The notes under the pieces were generated by a model. The model was not told the DNA's origin and did not search any database. It saw only the letters and a list, made by a program, of their open reading frames with translations. Both the position numbers and the translations under genes were made by a program. A stretch of 64,000 nucleotides of DNA from Epiperipatus broadwayi (lineage: Eukaryota; Onychophora; Udeonychophora; Euonychophora; Peripatidae), in the NCBI GenBank assembly GCA_028023455.1, contig JAQFVV010012498.1, forward strand, positions 2,763,001 to 2,827,000, given 5' to 3'. Shown in pieces: positions 14,384-27,065 of this stretch; within the stretch, counting starts at the first letter, position 1, and each line of letters starts with the position of its first letter.

Positions 14384-14386
<3 letters not shown>
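11753..14386 (+). mobile_element. Candidate solo LTR between (AT)n tracts
   Basis: The segment begins TGTGACC after an (AT)n run (11741-11750) and ends GGTTACA immediately before another (AT)n run (14387-14430). These ends form a 6-of-7 inverted repeat and mirror the tips of the LTRs elsewhere in the window (TGTAAC... and ...GTTACA). Its length of about 2.6 kb lies within the range of the other LTRs here. There is no second copy, no PBS and no gag or pol, so it would be a solo LTR. The internal sequence is not obviously similar to LTRs A-D, so this rests on ends and flanks. Orientation is assigned only by analogy. Confidence 0.4.

Positions 14387-14430
<44 letters not shown>
14387..14430. repeat. 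(TA)n microsatellite
   Basis: Uninterrupted AT dinucleotide repeat between the candidate solo LTR and the first fold-back element. Confidence 0.97.
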
Positions 14431-14435
<5 letters not shown>

Positions 14436-14471
14436 AATTAAAATCCATTATGTTGCCTTCATAAAATACTT

Positions 14472-14899
14472 TAATATAAAAATATAAACAAATATTATAG
14501 ACAACTACATTTGAATTAATAAATAATAAATTTATTTACATCAAATCGATTTTCGTTTGCAATGAACCTTCTCAAGATGTTAGAATAAATCACAAAGTCA
14601 TAATTTTATGAAGCCTTTATTATTAAGATTAAAGGATGCTAAGTTTCTAGATTTTGCTACAAGAATCCATGAAGTTGAGTTGTAAGTTGTCAATTAAAAA
14701 TTGAAAATTTTAATAATTTTTAAAATTTAATTTGAACAATAGGTGTATACTAAGTTAATATAAATTGGGTGACTTTCTGATTTATTCTAACATCTTGAGA
14801 AGGTTCATTTTGAATGAAAATTGATTTGATGTAAATAAATTTATTATTTATTAATTCAAATGTAGTTGTCTATAATATTTGTTTATATTTTTATATTAT
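14472..14899. repeat. Fold-back element 1 (arms about 123 bp)
   Basis: The left arm (14472-14594) runs from TAATATAAAAATATAAACAA to TGTTAGAATAAATCA. The right arm (14776-14899) is its near-perfect reverse complement. A loop of about 180 bp separates them. No transposase frame is present. The structure fits a non-autonomous DNA transposon or fold-back element. I saw no clear target duplication because the flanks are TA-rich. Confidence 0.8.
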
Positions 14900-14953
14900 A
14901 TATGTAATAATATTATGATTCGATGTCTGTATTTTTAAAGCAATATACATAAT

Positions 14954-15640
14954 TATATAACTGAATATTTGTAAATACAGTAACTAAATAATTAAAAAAT
15001 TTTATCCACTTAGAAGCGCTTTCAATTATCCCAGTAATCTGTGTCAACTAAAGCTTTGAATTGCTACCTTTCTCACAATTCCGTGATCTTAACATTTGCT
15101 TCTTGCCTGTTAATTAAGTCATGTTTATATTTGTATATTAGCATAGCTTCCTTTATTTTTCTTTTATTATTATTTTTTTCAATATGCAATATTTTTACAC
15201 TGTTAAAATTGAAGTCAAAACCATAAATACATGATTTATTATGGTCGTAAAAAAAAAATGCTGAAATATTATTATCACTTAATATTATTAAAACCTGTTC
15301 AGAAATCAAAACAAAATTGCATAGTAGATAATAATATTTCAGCATCTGTTTTTTACAACCATAATAAATCATGTATTTATGGTTTTGACTTCAATTTTAA
15401 CAGTGTAAAAATATTGCAAATTAAAAAAATAATAAAATAAATAAATAAAGGAAGCTATGCTAATATACAAATATAAACATGACTTAATTAACAGGCAAGC
15501 AGCAAACATTAAGATCACAGAATTGTGGGAAAGGTAGCAGTTCAAAGCTTTAGTTGACACAGATAACTGGGATAATCGAAAGTGCTCCTAAGTGAATAAT
15601 TTTTTTAAATTATTTAGTTACTGTATTTACAAATATTCAG

Positions 15641-15648
<8 letters not shown>
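14954..15648. repeat. Fold-back element 2 (arms about 315 bp)
   Basis: A long, nearly perfect inverted repeat. The left arm (about 14954-15275) starts TATAACTGAATATTTG and the right arm (about 15334-15648) ends CAAATATTCAGTTATA, with a loop of only about 60 bp. Small frames in the arms mirror each other because the arms are complementary, so they are not genes. The element ends inside a (TA)n tract, as expected for a TA-targeting non-autonomous DNA transposon. A transcript across it would fold into a long hairpin. Confidence 0.85.

Positions 15649-15711
<63 letters not shown>
15649..15711. repeat. (TA)n microsatellite
   Basis: Uninterrupted TA repeat abutting the right end of fold-back element 2. 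Confidence 0.97.
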
Positions 15712-15715
<4 letters not shown>

Positions 15716-18700
15716 CTATTCATAAAATCCTAATACCTGTTGTAAATATTTTAGTTTCTATTAATAAGTCTGTTTAGTATAACAACCTTTCAATGATGAT
15801 TTTTTAAATATCCTCCAAAACAATCACATATATTTCAAAAGTCAAGTGTTATTTATATCTCTTGTCTAATAAAAACAACCTGCCTATTCCTATGCTAAAA
15901 AAATACAATACAATATTCACCTGTGATCTAATATGTTTACAAGATAATATCTAAGTTACTGCTGCCTTGTTTAAATTATGTATCTTAACAATACTTATGT
16001 TTCAACATAAAAAAAATTAAATATGTTCAACCAATTTTGGAAACAGTTTACTAAAAATAATAAGTATCAATAATATAAATATAAAATTCATTTTTACTAA
16101 TCCTTACAGTAATATATTAAATGTGTATATACAAATTAATTGGATTATTTAAAATTCTATATGTTTATCACAAAAAAATGTTAATTATAATAATAAAAAT
16201 AATATATAAAATTTCAATTACCTCATGAGGATTGACTTCTTTTAACAATGTTATAAAGAAAGAAAATTATACATTAACTTATATCAGATTAGACAATTTT
16301 TTTAAAGACACATAAAATATATCATATTGTACCGGTCACATGTTACACACCATCAACCCAACCCACAGTCAGATTCAAACCCATTTAAAACAAAGAATTA
16401 AGCCCAATACCAAACTGAATTCGAACCCAACTCACAAGCTCAGATCAAGTCAATGGATAACATATGCAGATGGCACATGACTATGTGCCAAGGAACTAGC
16501 TGAATGGATGGATGATGATGATTTCTGAGATCCCTGATCTGACTCTACTAATGACTATGGATATTTATAAATCAATCAAATCATATATGTATGTTCGAGT
16601 TGCCAATACAGACAGTGAGCATTAACACTTAAAATAATTAATAACTAATAAAGAGAGTCAAAACCAAACATGTTGTATAAAGTATTTAATAATACGTAAA
16701 TATTTTTGTTCAAATTGTTTATGATTAACATTATATATATTTACCTCTAGTCATTAAAAACAGGAGTTACAATTTACAATAAGTAATGGCAGTCATGCTC
16801 ATATGCCAATAACTAACATGAAATTATAAAGGAAATATATGGCTATGCCGTGACAAGTAAACAAAGGTAAATAATTTTATTTTACTGGGAAAGAAATTCT
16901 AATTTATAGACCAAAGATGTGAGATTCATTTCCACACATCCATAAATCAATTCATGAAAATCATGATAAGTGTTTAGGGCATAACTTTAATGCCTAACAA
17001 AGAACATATTTAATGATAAATAAATATGAAGTTGTTTGACTTTAATCAAATCAATTCATTATGATTTATGAGCATAAGAATGGGGCTTTATTGGAACTGA
17101 GAAATAAAGAGTACTGATGTCTTACGAGCATTAAGAACAGATACAAAATATAATGGCTTGTCAGTGATTTAAAAAGTAGAAGAGTGGCTTGTATTTTACA
17201 AGTCTTTTCTGCCCTATAAAAAATCTGTAGAACACAGGGAAAGCCAGGCCAGGACATAGCCATGAATCTGTGATGTCCCAATATAATAACGAGTGAAGAA
17301 GGAAGTGATTTCTTCTTAGGTAATTAAAATAACACTAAGATCACCCACTGATGACAAGCCTATGAAGCAGGAGATGGCTTGCACCAGCAATGTATGGAAA
17401 GTGATGATTCAATGATCATCGTATTTAGTTAATAAAATCCAAATTATATAAGAAATGCTCTACATAATGACCTGATCATGTTAGATTAAAATCAAAAGGC
17501 TTAAAATAAAAATGCTGAATGCTGTTATATAATTATACTAATCACATCCTAAAAATCACGCCATCTCTAAATATTAATATAAAATAAGAATTCAAATCAG
17601 AATACATTCATTTTATTCCCTTCATCAACCTTTAGGTAAGCATTTTAATATTATTAATATGAATAAATAAATTTGTGAATGCAAATAAAATAGCCAGGCA
17701 CATAGGTTAGAAAATGGGCTAATAATCATTATCAGCCATTGGTAAAAATAGCAAACATTTAATAAATTCTTCAACTCGATAATTAATAAAACCGTATTAA
17801 ATTAGTTCTAATGGGTGATAATTAAACTATAAAATCTAATACAATATTATTTTCATGAGGTAAGTTTAATGACAGAGATTATTATCAAGTTGAAGTATTA
17901 TTGGCACATAATCAAAAATAAATTACATTAATAATTATTCAATAAATATATAATAAAGTTAGTTAAATGAACTGCCATCATAAAAAAAGTAAAGTTAACA
18001 AGATATTAATTTTTAAGACTAGAGATAAAAATATAGAATTACTATACAAATTAAGATATTATAAAATGAGAAGGGCTTTTAACAGTAATTAACTTAAAAG
18101 GTGATTTAAAGTAAAGTTCAAAAACTGGCCAGAAAGTTGTGGTTCTGTAAAGAAAGATATTACCAGTCCTTCCATGGTTTGTTCCTTAGTTTACACAGCA
18201 GGGTCCAATTGGGTTAAAATGTAAGTGCACATTTTAACTTATACAAATAGCATTTTTGGATTGATCTCTTTAAGGTTTCAACAGCTCATGATTGGTGTGA
18301 AAAAGTTTTAATTTGCAGCTAGATTAAAGATTTTTTGGGAACTTTGGGGCCCAGCAATCAGATCCCGAAGTTAGCCACACAACATGCTGAAAATACTATA
18401 AAAATTCACAATTTAAATTCGATGCAGCTTGAAGTAGCAATTCTTCTGAAAAAAATATAACGTCTCTTTTCCTGGGCTATCTATACCTGTCCTCTGGTGC
18501 CCCACCCATTCTGACTCTTGATGCTTTCAGACTAAAGCTTTTTACATTATCAAAAATTAAAAAGTTTGTTAATTGATTTCAGATCTATTCCTTCAATAAG
18601 ACTTTCAAATCCATTAATTTCAATTCATTTTCTAATTAGAAAATGAATTTGTAAGCTGAATAAACGATTTTAATAAAAAACCATTCTTACATTTTAAATT

Positions 18701-18871
18701 ATTATTTTTACTAATTAATAAAAATTCCTCATTGTCTTTGGGAAAGGATGATCTGAAAGCTTATCAAAAGAATGTAATTTTTAATCACAGAAATTTCAAC
18801 AAACTGGTAAAAGTAAAAATAAAACATTCCTATGTAATGAAACTTCATAATGAATATATATATATATATAT
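15712..18871. other. AT-rich non-coding stretch
   Basis: No supported gene. It contains a hairpin at 18213-18239 (arms GTTAAAATGT and ACATTTTAAC, 6-base loop) and a perfect 28-bp palindrome at 18622-18649. Frames of 60-70 codons show no recognised motifs. Confidence 0.45.
18622..18649. repeat. Perfect 28-bp palindrome
   Basis: AATTCATTTTCTAA followed by its exact reverse complement, with no loop. It is in unique AT-rich sequence with no neighbouring gene. Confidence 0.9.
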
Positions 18872-21800
18872 TGTAACCTAATTTAAAGGAGTTCAAAAGG
18901 TCCATTGTAACATATTAAAGAGAAATTCAATTGTATATTAAAATATCATTGGATTTGCCAAAATCCAAATATTATTAAAATCTCAAATATTCAAATATTA
19001 TATTCATTGTAACTTAATAAAGATGACCAAACGATCCAAATGTATTTAATAATTATGAAAAGATTCAAATATAAATAATAAACGAAAAGCATTGTAGCTT
19101 AAATTAAATTATGAGAAGAATACCTGAGTAGTGGCTGTTAAACAAAAGAGTCAGACTGAGTTATCAATCATATTAAAGGTCATTGGATTAAATGAAACAT
19201 ACTTCTATAATTATATTCCTCAAGATATCACAATATCAATAATTATAAACAAATTATTAATAACAACTATTATAACGCAGGTATATGGAAATCACGTGAG
19301 GTGAGTACACTAGTAACTGAATAAAATATCTGCTCAGGTATACAGACAGTAGATTTTATCCACTTTCATTTCTTGGTTTGATGTTAAGTGCATATCCAAA
19401 CAAATACCAAGTGAATATGGTCTATCAGGGTGCCACTAGATTATTTGAATCTAGACACGGTTATATCTAATAATCTTTCACAGGTACCAGGTTTGAATCC
19501 CTTTTTGGTACTTTATTTCTAATAAACATGGAACATTTTGCTTATTAGAGCCATATCACTGTATTCACTAATATTTAAGTAAACACCTAGGTAACATAAA
19601 ACATCTTTAAACTGAAGTGGAATTCAGAAAATTCATTAGACATAAATCATTTCTTAGACCTTAGCATAACAAATGTGTTTCAATATTTTTTTATAAGTTT
19701 TACTAGCTCAGATTACTATTAATTTAGGATGGCAATTCACTCATCCTTGCATGAAATAGATGATGGAATGGTGGTTATAATATTACTAAGAAATCACTAA
19801 ATATTATAAAATCAATATTTATTTAAGGCCTTTGAACATTTAAACAGCTCCTTAATCAAAACATGATGATGACGATGATGATAATGATAACGATAATGAC
19901 AATGGTTTCAATCACAGCTTTAGGACTAAGCCTAAACATAAAATTTAAATTCAGAAATTAATAATTATTGTTAATCTTAGCATATTTAATCATATCTTAA
20001 ACAACTAATATTCAACCATTGATGATGAATGATCACACTTGATAAAGACTACTCTTAATGAAATATATACGCCTCGTTTAATAACATAAACTAATATTTA
20101 TTACTGCATTTCTAACATATACATAAAAAATTCTATATTTACATGAAAATTTATATTAACAATAACAACAATAATCATAATCGACTGTTTTAAAATCATA
20201 ACATTAAATTTTGAATTCTTCCCCCTTTCCCGTAAATGTATTTCAAAAGTATATTGTATTAAATGGGGTAACTGATTTGTTAAAATGTTCCATCCATGAG
20301 AAAAGTATTTCATATAAAAAAAAAAATTCACTCATTGGCACACATACCTTATAATCTAACATGTAAGCAGAATGTTAAAAAAAATGTTAGTGGAATTGAA
20401 AGAGCAAGTTTTAGAAACAAGTTTTAAATTATTTTCTCTCCCCCCCCCTCTTCTACCTCTGAAATGCTATACTTTAACTTGAAACAAAATAATCTAATAT
20501 TTTAATACTACTTATTACTTCACATTCACTCGCAATTATACACATATAAAAATATTATTATGTATGTGCGTGTTTTATCCCATAATAACAAAATATTATT
20601 TAAAACCAAAATACTAATACAAAAAAATATTTTACACATTAATATTTCATAACTGTAAATTAATAAACAAATAATTTTGATACATTCAAGATCATTTATG
20701 GAGCTCAAGGCTATTATTAGTAAGAAATTATTGTTTTATCGATCTGAATTGTCTTTAAAAGTTCTTTAAATAAAATATACCACTTTATTGCTAAAATTTT
20801 ATTAAGACTCTGCTATCATAAAGAAAATATATATAAAAAAAATTCATACTACCAGTTCTTTGTAGCGACTTCTAATGAGTCAAATTTCTCTTGTTTAATG
20901 TCTATCTTTGGCAGCAACAATTTCTGTGTTTCTTTGGAACAATCTCTTTCTTAAAGTGTATAATTATTTGATGATGATGATCCTATTGAGGTTATTTGCT
21001 TTAGTGTACAATTTGGAAATCTTTATATTAATTTTTCTTCTCTTCCTGTCAAGCATGATTCTTTTAGTGGATGAAATACATCAGTTGTTTTCATGTTTAT
21101 AAATTTCCTGGGTTTTAAACTCAGTTGCTGGAACAATTAATTGGACTTGATGATTAATATTTATCAGTAGATTAATTCATCTTTCTGATCTTCGAATGCA
21201 GGTGAATGTTTTCTTCTTTCTATTTAAGAACATATTATTTCTCTGATCAGTTGAAAGGTGTAGAATATTATTTTCAAACAAGACATCTTTTCTTTCCTAT
21301 ATGATCTGCAGCTCCACGATAGTCAGGTCTTGACGGGACACATATATAATTTTTGTATCCCATCATTTCTTATATTTTCAACATTCAAAACTTCATAAAA
21401 AATGATTTTAAAAAATTATCTAGCAGAACTAAAATGTTTGTCTGCTTTAGTTTCAATAATTTGTAAAAAGTCTCTCTCACAATATATTATAATAACAATA
21501 ATCTAATAGCTCAACTGATTTTCCAGACTGCTTTTATATCTGATTTTTGAGTCAACTCACCCAATTAGAGTGATAGTGTGTATTGCTATTTTGACCAACC
21601 CCAGAAAACTCACACACCTGGTTTTTAGACACTTTTGTCTTAAAACAAAAATAGACTTAATTCTTTTTCACGTATATCTGTAATATCTAAAATTGGAGTT
21701 TCTTTTTTCTAATCTTAAGATAAGACAATTTCAAAATTAGAGTTTCCACCCAGCTTAAGCTCCCAAAATGACAAACAATCATTTACAAAAACAAAATTGC

Positions 21801-23569
21801 TACAAAAATAGATATCTGATTCAACAGATTTCCTCTCTTAACATAAAATTGTAACAAAAAATAATTTGACAGATTTAACCCTTCTTTTTCTTTCAATATT
21901 TAATAAATGTAAATTTCTGTATGTAATGTACACACATACTTTATCATTTCACATCATTCATAAACTGACATTAAATAATATAATTGCTAGCTTAGTAATT
22001 ATAACCCCAATATTTAAAATTAAATCCTTAGCTTTTAAATCCCAATTATAATTATAGAAAAGTAAAAATAGAAGTATAGAATAAGATATTAAAATTGATC
22101 AAGCATAGGTTAGTTTTAAAGAAAGTTAAATATTTGAAATAAAAAACAATTCAATAACTTACACATACACTGCCTATACATATGCATTATAACTTTGCTT
22201 TTTAAAGAAAAATTAAAAATTGAATAGTTTAAATGTGTGTATTACCTTTCTATCAACACACAAACAATATTAATTGTTGACCACTCTCTTTCTATCTAAA
22301 GCTTTTACAATTGGATCTTGTAGGGTTTAACCTTGGATGCCTACAGCTTTCTTTTATATAAAAATGTGATGATGATTTTTGTTTTACATTTTCCTACATG
22401 CACATTACTATAAATTTAGCTAGTGACTAAATTGTAATGGCACAATATATATACAATTTATAAATATATATGTACAATCCATGCAATTGCAATATATATG
22501 TTTTCATGAATAAATTTATTATGAAATTATTAATAAAATTAGTTAGTTTAAATATAAAATAATTGGTTTTAACAAATGTTTAAATAATCAGAATTAGTGT
22601 ATATTGAATGTATAAAGCCCCATTACATTCTGAAATTCACTGTTAGTGATAGGGTTTGAAGTAGGCTAAAGGTGGGATATCATGAAGCTCGGATTAAACT
22701 TAGATACAACTGCTTCAATATATATGTATAATTTATGCTTTTAGCAAAAATATAAAATTCTTTATAAGATTTTTCTTTGTGTTTTTCCTTTTCCTGTGGA
22801 TTTTTTATTGATGCCTGTGGACTTGGAAAAATTATGAATTTCTAGTTGATGAAATAGAATATGAAGATGATCTGACATTAAATTAGTAGGAAAATGATGA
22901 TTTGTACTTGTTAATATCAGACTTTGTTTGGGCTTTTGTGATCCTTCCTTTTAAAATCCCTTGATGGAATGGCAACCAATAGCCAAGTTGGATTAGCTCC
23001 AGATCCAAATTATCTTTCTCCTTAGCTTCTCATTTTTTTATTTACCAGGAATTTAAATAATTTTTTTGTTCTTTCAATAAAGGGAAATAAAAAAAATTTC
23101 TGACTTTTTGTCTAGTTGTTATAGGAGTAATAATTCACTTAACAATAGTTTCTCTGACAGCACATGAAATGCACCCTATTGTTTTTGCTTAGAAATTCGG
23201 CATTAATAAATTTTTTATAACAATAATAATGAAGATAATTGACAGTAAATATTATGAAGTTTTATTTTGATATAATTTTATACCATACATTTAATAAATA
23301 CTTTTTTATAAAAAAAATAACAAGATATAGTAAATCATTTATTTTCTTGTAAGTGTTGACTATTTTTTTTACATAACTGACTTCTGTTAATAGTCTCCAG
23401 ATCTATAATTTTTATTACCTTGACATCTTATCATTTTAAATATTAATAATAATAAGACTTCACTTAGACAAATCATTTGTTTATTATTAAAAAAAATTGA
23501 GTTTAAATCCTATAATCAAACTTTCAATAACTTCATGCTATTTCAAATAGAATGATAAATGATTACTAT

Positions 23570-23571
<2 letters not shown>
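18872..23571 (+). mobile_element. Weak candidate solo LTR between (AT)n tracts
   Basis: After an (AT)n run the segment begins TGTAACCTA, identical over 9 bases to the start of LTR A. About 4.7 kb later it ends ...CTATCA at the large (TA)n tract 23572-23663. Length and flanks resemble the other long LTRs, but the right tip is not the expected GTTACA and I see no extended internal similarity. No gene is recognisable inside. It may simply be AT-rich intergenic DNA with a (TA)n at each side. Confidence 0.22.

Positions 23572-23663
<92 letters not shown>
23572..23663. repeat. (TA)n microsatellite at the left end of element B
   Basis: About 92 bp of TA repeat ending exactly where the LTR sequence TGTAACTG begins. 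Confidence 0.97.
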
Positions 23664-23666
<3 letters not shown>

Positions 23667-25471
23667 AACTGATGGAATTTGGTCAATGCTGGGTGATGGA
23701 TAGAATGATTAATATGATCTGATGAAAAACCTAAAATCTAATTTAAATTAATCTAGTCTAGCTCAATCGAGTAGCCATTATATAATTAACCATCACAAAG
23801 CACAGATGATCTCTCTTAAAGTCTAATTTGTTTAAGCTATATGTAAACGAAAGAATAAAGAGATCATCTGCTCCAGACAGCAACAAATCCATCACATTAC
23901 AAAGTAAACTGCACTGAGCAATGAACTCGCATATCATTGCCCTAAACAATAATATTTGATTATGCTAACTACTTGATTAGTAATCTATTGAAAATCAAAT
24001 CCAATTAATAACTAAAGCAGATTCCAATATATATTTTAGTAACCTATTATTATTGTAGTAATTTAAATCTACTTCATTATTTAATGATGCTGCATTTTAT
24101 CTTAACGGATAAGCTTCTAAATACCTATAATTGTATTATACAAAACATTTTTCAATATAGACACTATTTAAATATCAAAACAAAATAATACTTGACTCAA
24201 ATATATATCTAGTTTAATAAACGTTAAATAGAAAGTATAAACATTCATGTCAATAAGCGATACACAATTCTTTCTACTCCAATCTTTAATTAATAATTTT
24301 CTATTGACATCAACTAGTTTTTATATCATTTTATAAGACACTTTGAAAATTTATGCACTCATTTAAATGTTTAAACAAATTAATCTACGTCTAGTTTACT
24401 AAGAAGCTATAAAATAATATGTAAATAATTTATTCATATCTTCCAATAAAGTGATACTTAATTATTGCTTCGTTTATGTGTTAAAATAGAATACTCCACG
24501 AAAACTTATTAGCTATTTTCTATCTTTATAATGTCCAATCATATTATATAAAAGATATGTTAAGTTTCCATTCGATGTCCATCGACGTATAATAATAAAT
24601 ATCATCTATTTAAACCTTCAAATAAATGAATTTAAAATTGGTTGGCAATAATTAAAATATATGATTATAATTTAGATTTATCCCAATTTAAAGAGAATAT
24701 TCAAGTAAACTATTCAACAAAGTTTGTACTCTTTATTCTAGAGAAATATTAAAAATATCTGAGACTAGTTATTCTGAACCAATGATAAAGCACAATCTAT
24801 TTAGATTTTTATGACGAAATCAGACAAACATAGAAATGATTGACTTTGTAATATTAACTAAGATAAATGATAATATATATAATATTCGAATGCAAATATA
24901 AATATAAAATTCATATGGGAATAAAATAAAATATTAATATGCAAAACATACCATATCTTATATTTAGCTCACTTATCAAGCTGAGTTTGAACTTTGTCAT
25001 TCAAATAGCTAAGTCATCTTATTCAATCCAAATAAAAAACAATTAACAGAGTCTGATCATTTGAATCACTCAATTTATTTGATTATATAAAAGAAAATTG
25101 GCAAGATTAATAACAAAATACATCGAAAATTAATTTATATTTCAGATTGATTGAATAAATAAAAATGATAAAATTACTATGTGTATCTCTAAATGTGTTG
25201 CGAAACAATAATGACATAAAAAAAATGAATGAATGAATGGAGAGACTTTTTGATATCCTACTAAAAAAATTTATATATAACAGATACCAAAGACATGAAA
25301 TAGGAAGGGATCGAAGTCTATTTGTTTATCAAAATAATAACCGATAAATGAATATAAAATAATATGATATATTTGAATCTCTTGTCTATTCGATGTTTTA
25401 ACTAAATTTTATACATGCAAGCATCAAATCATATACTAAAAAACAACAACAACAACAACAACATCGAATTG

Positions 25472-25513
<42 letters not shown>

Positions 25514-26082
25514 GACAAAAAGTTCAAATGATTAATAAGGAATCTCTCCAATCATTTTTATTCAATAAATTCTATTATTCTTAAAGGTAACTTAAATAAA
25601 ATACAAATCATCCTTTTTAAATATATGTAAAAAAATTAATACCGCACATTTTTATATATATAAAAAAATGATACCATATATAAATAATTGAATGGGCAGA
25701 TAATTTAAGCTTATTTTTTCATGTTTTATGGTTTAACAGTTAAAAAAAAAATTATTGAAAAACTTTTATTTGTAAGAACCTAAAAAATACGTCTGTCCAT
25801 GGCAATCACAAAAAGATGATAGCTTCTCTTATAGTCTGTTGGCTGTTATATATGTGTTCTCTTTCTGACGTTCTGGTATCATAACAACCACTGAATACTA
25901 TTCAAATAAACCTCAATGCCAAACAATTTCTTTACAACAGTTTTCGTGTCGTTTGTAATGTAGCTTTGGAAAAAAGATACATGGAAATTAAATCCAAATT
26001 CTATTAGATTTTTCTTATTATTTATAAGCCAAAATACAAAATTGACATTACAACCTTTATTCACTTTATAAACACAAATAAT

Positions 26083-26116
<34 letters not shown>

Positions 26117-26530
26117 TTAATAATAATATTTTTTTAAATTAATTTATAAACAAATATACATAACATAAAAACATTGAACTATATGTAATAATGTTACTAT
26201 GGTGACTTCATTAACAGAAAAATAAAATATGTAAAATAATATCGATCCTATTTAAGTAAACTTATATTGTACTGAATTGTTTTCAAAATTTATTTATTTA
26301 TCTATATGTTTTTCCTGAGTTTGATTATAGTGAATTTATTATTTTAAAGCTAGAATCAACAGTAAACAATTCTATTTAAAAGCTTTACATTGCCATGGTG
26401 ATAAATTTAAATCTATATTTCCAAGATCTTCCATTATCTATCTATCAAGCAAAAGAAAAATCAACAAAATCAACAAACTTCTTTACTTTTTATTTTTTTA
26501 ATACCTTGATCATTAATCTGAATATTCACA
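23664..26530 (-). repeat. 3' LTR of element B
   Basis: About 2.87 kb, aligned along its whole length with 46528-49922. It lacks a segment of about 360 bp present in the other LTR (48715-49093), probably a deletion at a short AATA microhomology. It lacks the 168-bp tandem duplication of the other copy but has about 85 bp near 24790-24870 that the other lacks. In element orientation it starts TGTGAATATTCA and ends CATCAGTTACA. Small frames inside it (for example 23758-23949 minus) recur in the other LTR only because the LTRs are duplicates. Confidence 0.9.
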
Positions 26531-26534
26531 ATAT

Positions 26535-26543
26535 CTCCCCTCT
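26535..26543 (-). promoter_or_regulatory. Polypurine tract of element B
   Basis: On the minus strand AGAGGGGAG lies four bases (ATAT) upstream of the 3' LTR start TGTGAATATT. It is the expected plus-strand primer for reverse transcription. Confidence 0.75.
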
Positions 26544-27027
26544 ACAGAGAAAAAAAAATAAAGACACTTTTTCCTTTCTCTAAAATCATTAAACATTTTA
26601 ACTTCAACACAGATAAATGTTTATAATTTCTATCTGTCTTGATTTTAATATCATTTAAAATGTTAGTCAAAAATTTCAAATATCTTATTCTCATCGAATC
26701 AATATGGAATTCATTGATTCCTTTCATCCTTATCTTCTTAGTATACATACATGCATTTTTTTTTATATCTACCATTTATGTAGTATAATCACATCTCTAG
26801 GTTTTTTTTTTTTCAACAAAAATTTATATTGGATTTCTCAATTAAATTATTACATCTTTACATTTTTCTTTGCAACTTTCTTGACAACAGGGCTCTAATG
26901 TTAGAGTCAAACAAGAAAATCATTTAGTATTTGCTTCATACAAGCCAAATATATTACAGAACAAAATTCATTAATAAGCCAAATATTATTAGTTACTCTC
27001 TAAAAATCATATATTTTTATTGCATTG

Positions 27028-27029
<2 letters not shown>

Positions 27030-27062
<33 letters not shown>
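27030..27062. repeat. (TA)n microsatellite at the left end of element A
   Basis: TA repeat within B's tail that ends where LTR A begins (TGTAACC). The repeat resumes on the other side of A at 39718-39732. Confidence 0.95.

Positions 27063-27065
<3 letters not shown>

Larger units (their letters stand above)
26531..27062 (-). other. Element B internal tail, left of nested element A
   Basis: Non-coding AT-rich part of B between its polypurine tract and the (TA)n run (27030-27062) into which element A inserted. It continues on the far side of A at 39718. Small frames here have no recognised motifs. Confidence 0.7.

Noticed and set aside
15041-15560. Several overlapping 60-99-codon frames on both strands
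   Set aside because: They mirror one another because the region is a long inverted repeat; no independent coding signal.
16322-16520. Segment with AATTCGAACCC resembling a Pol III B box on the reverse strand
   Set aside because: The match to the B-box consensus is incomplete, no A box was found upstream, and there is no second copy in the window.
19397-19514. tRNA-like region (possible acceptor halves ATACCAA and TTGGTAC, a TTTGAATCCC box and a CTAGATT hairpin)
   Set aside because: Spacing is too long, the T-stem does not pair, and the hairpin loop is 5 rather than 7 bases; at most a worn tRNA-derived repeat.
20436-20460. Pyrimidine-rich run that could be a minus-strand polypurine tract
   Set aside because: No LTR start follows it on the minus strand and no internal coding region lies nearby.
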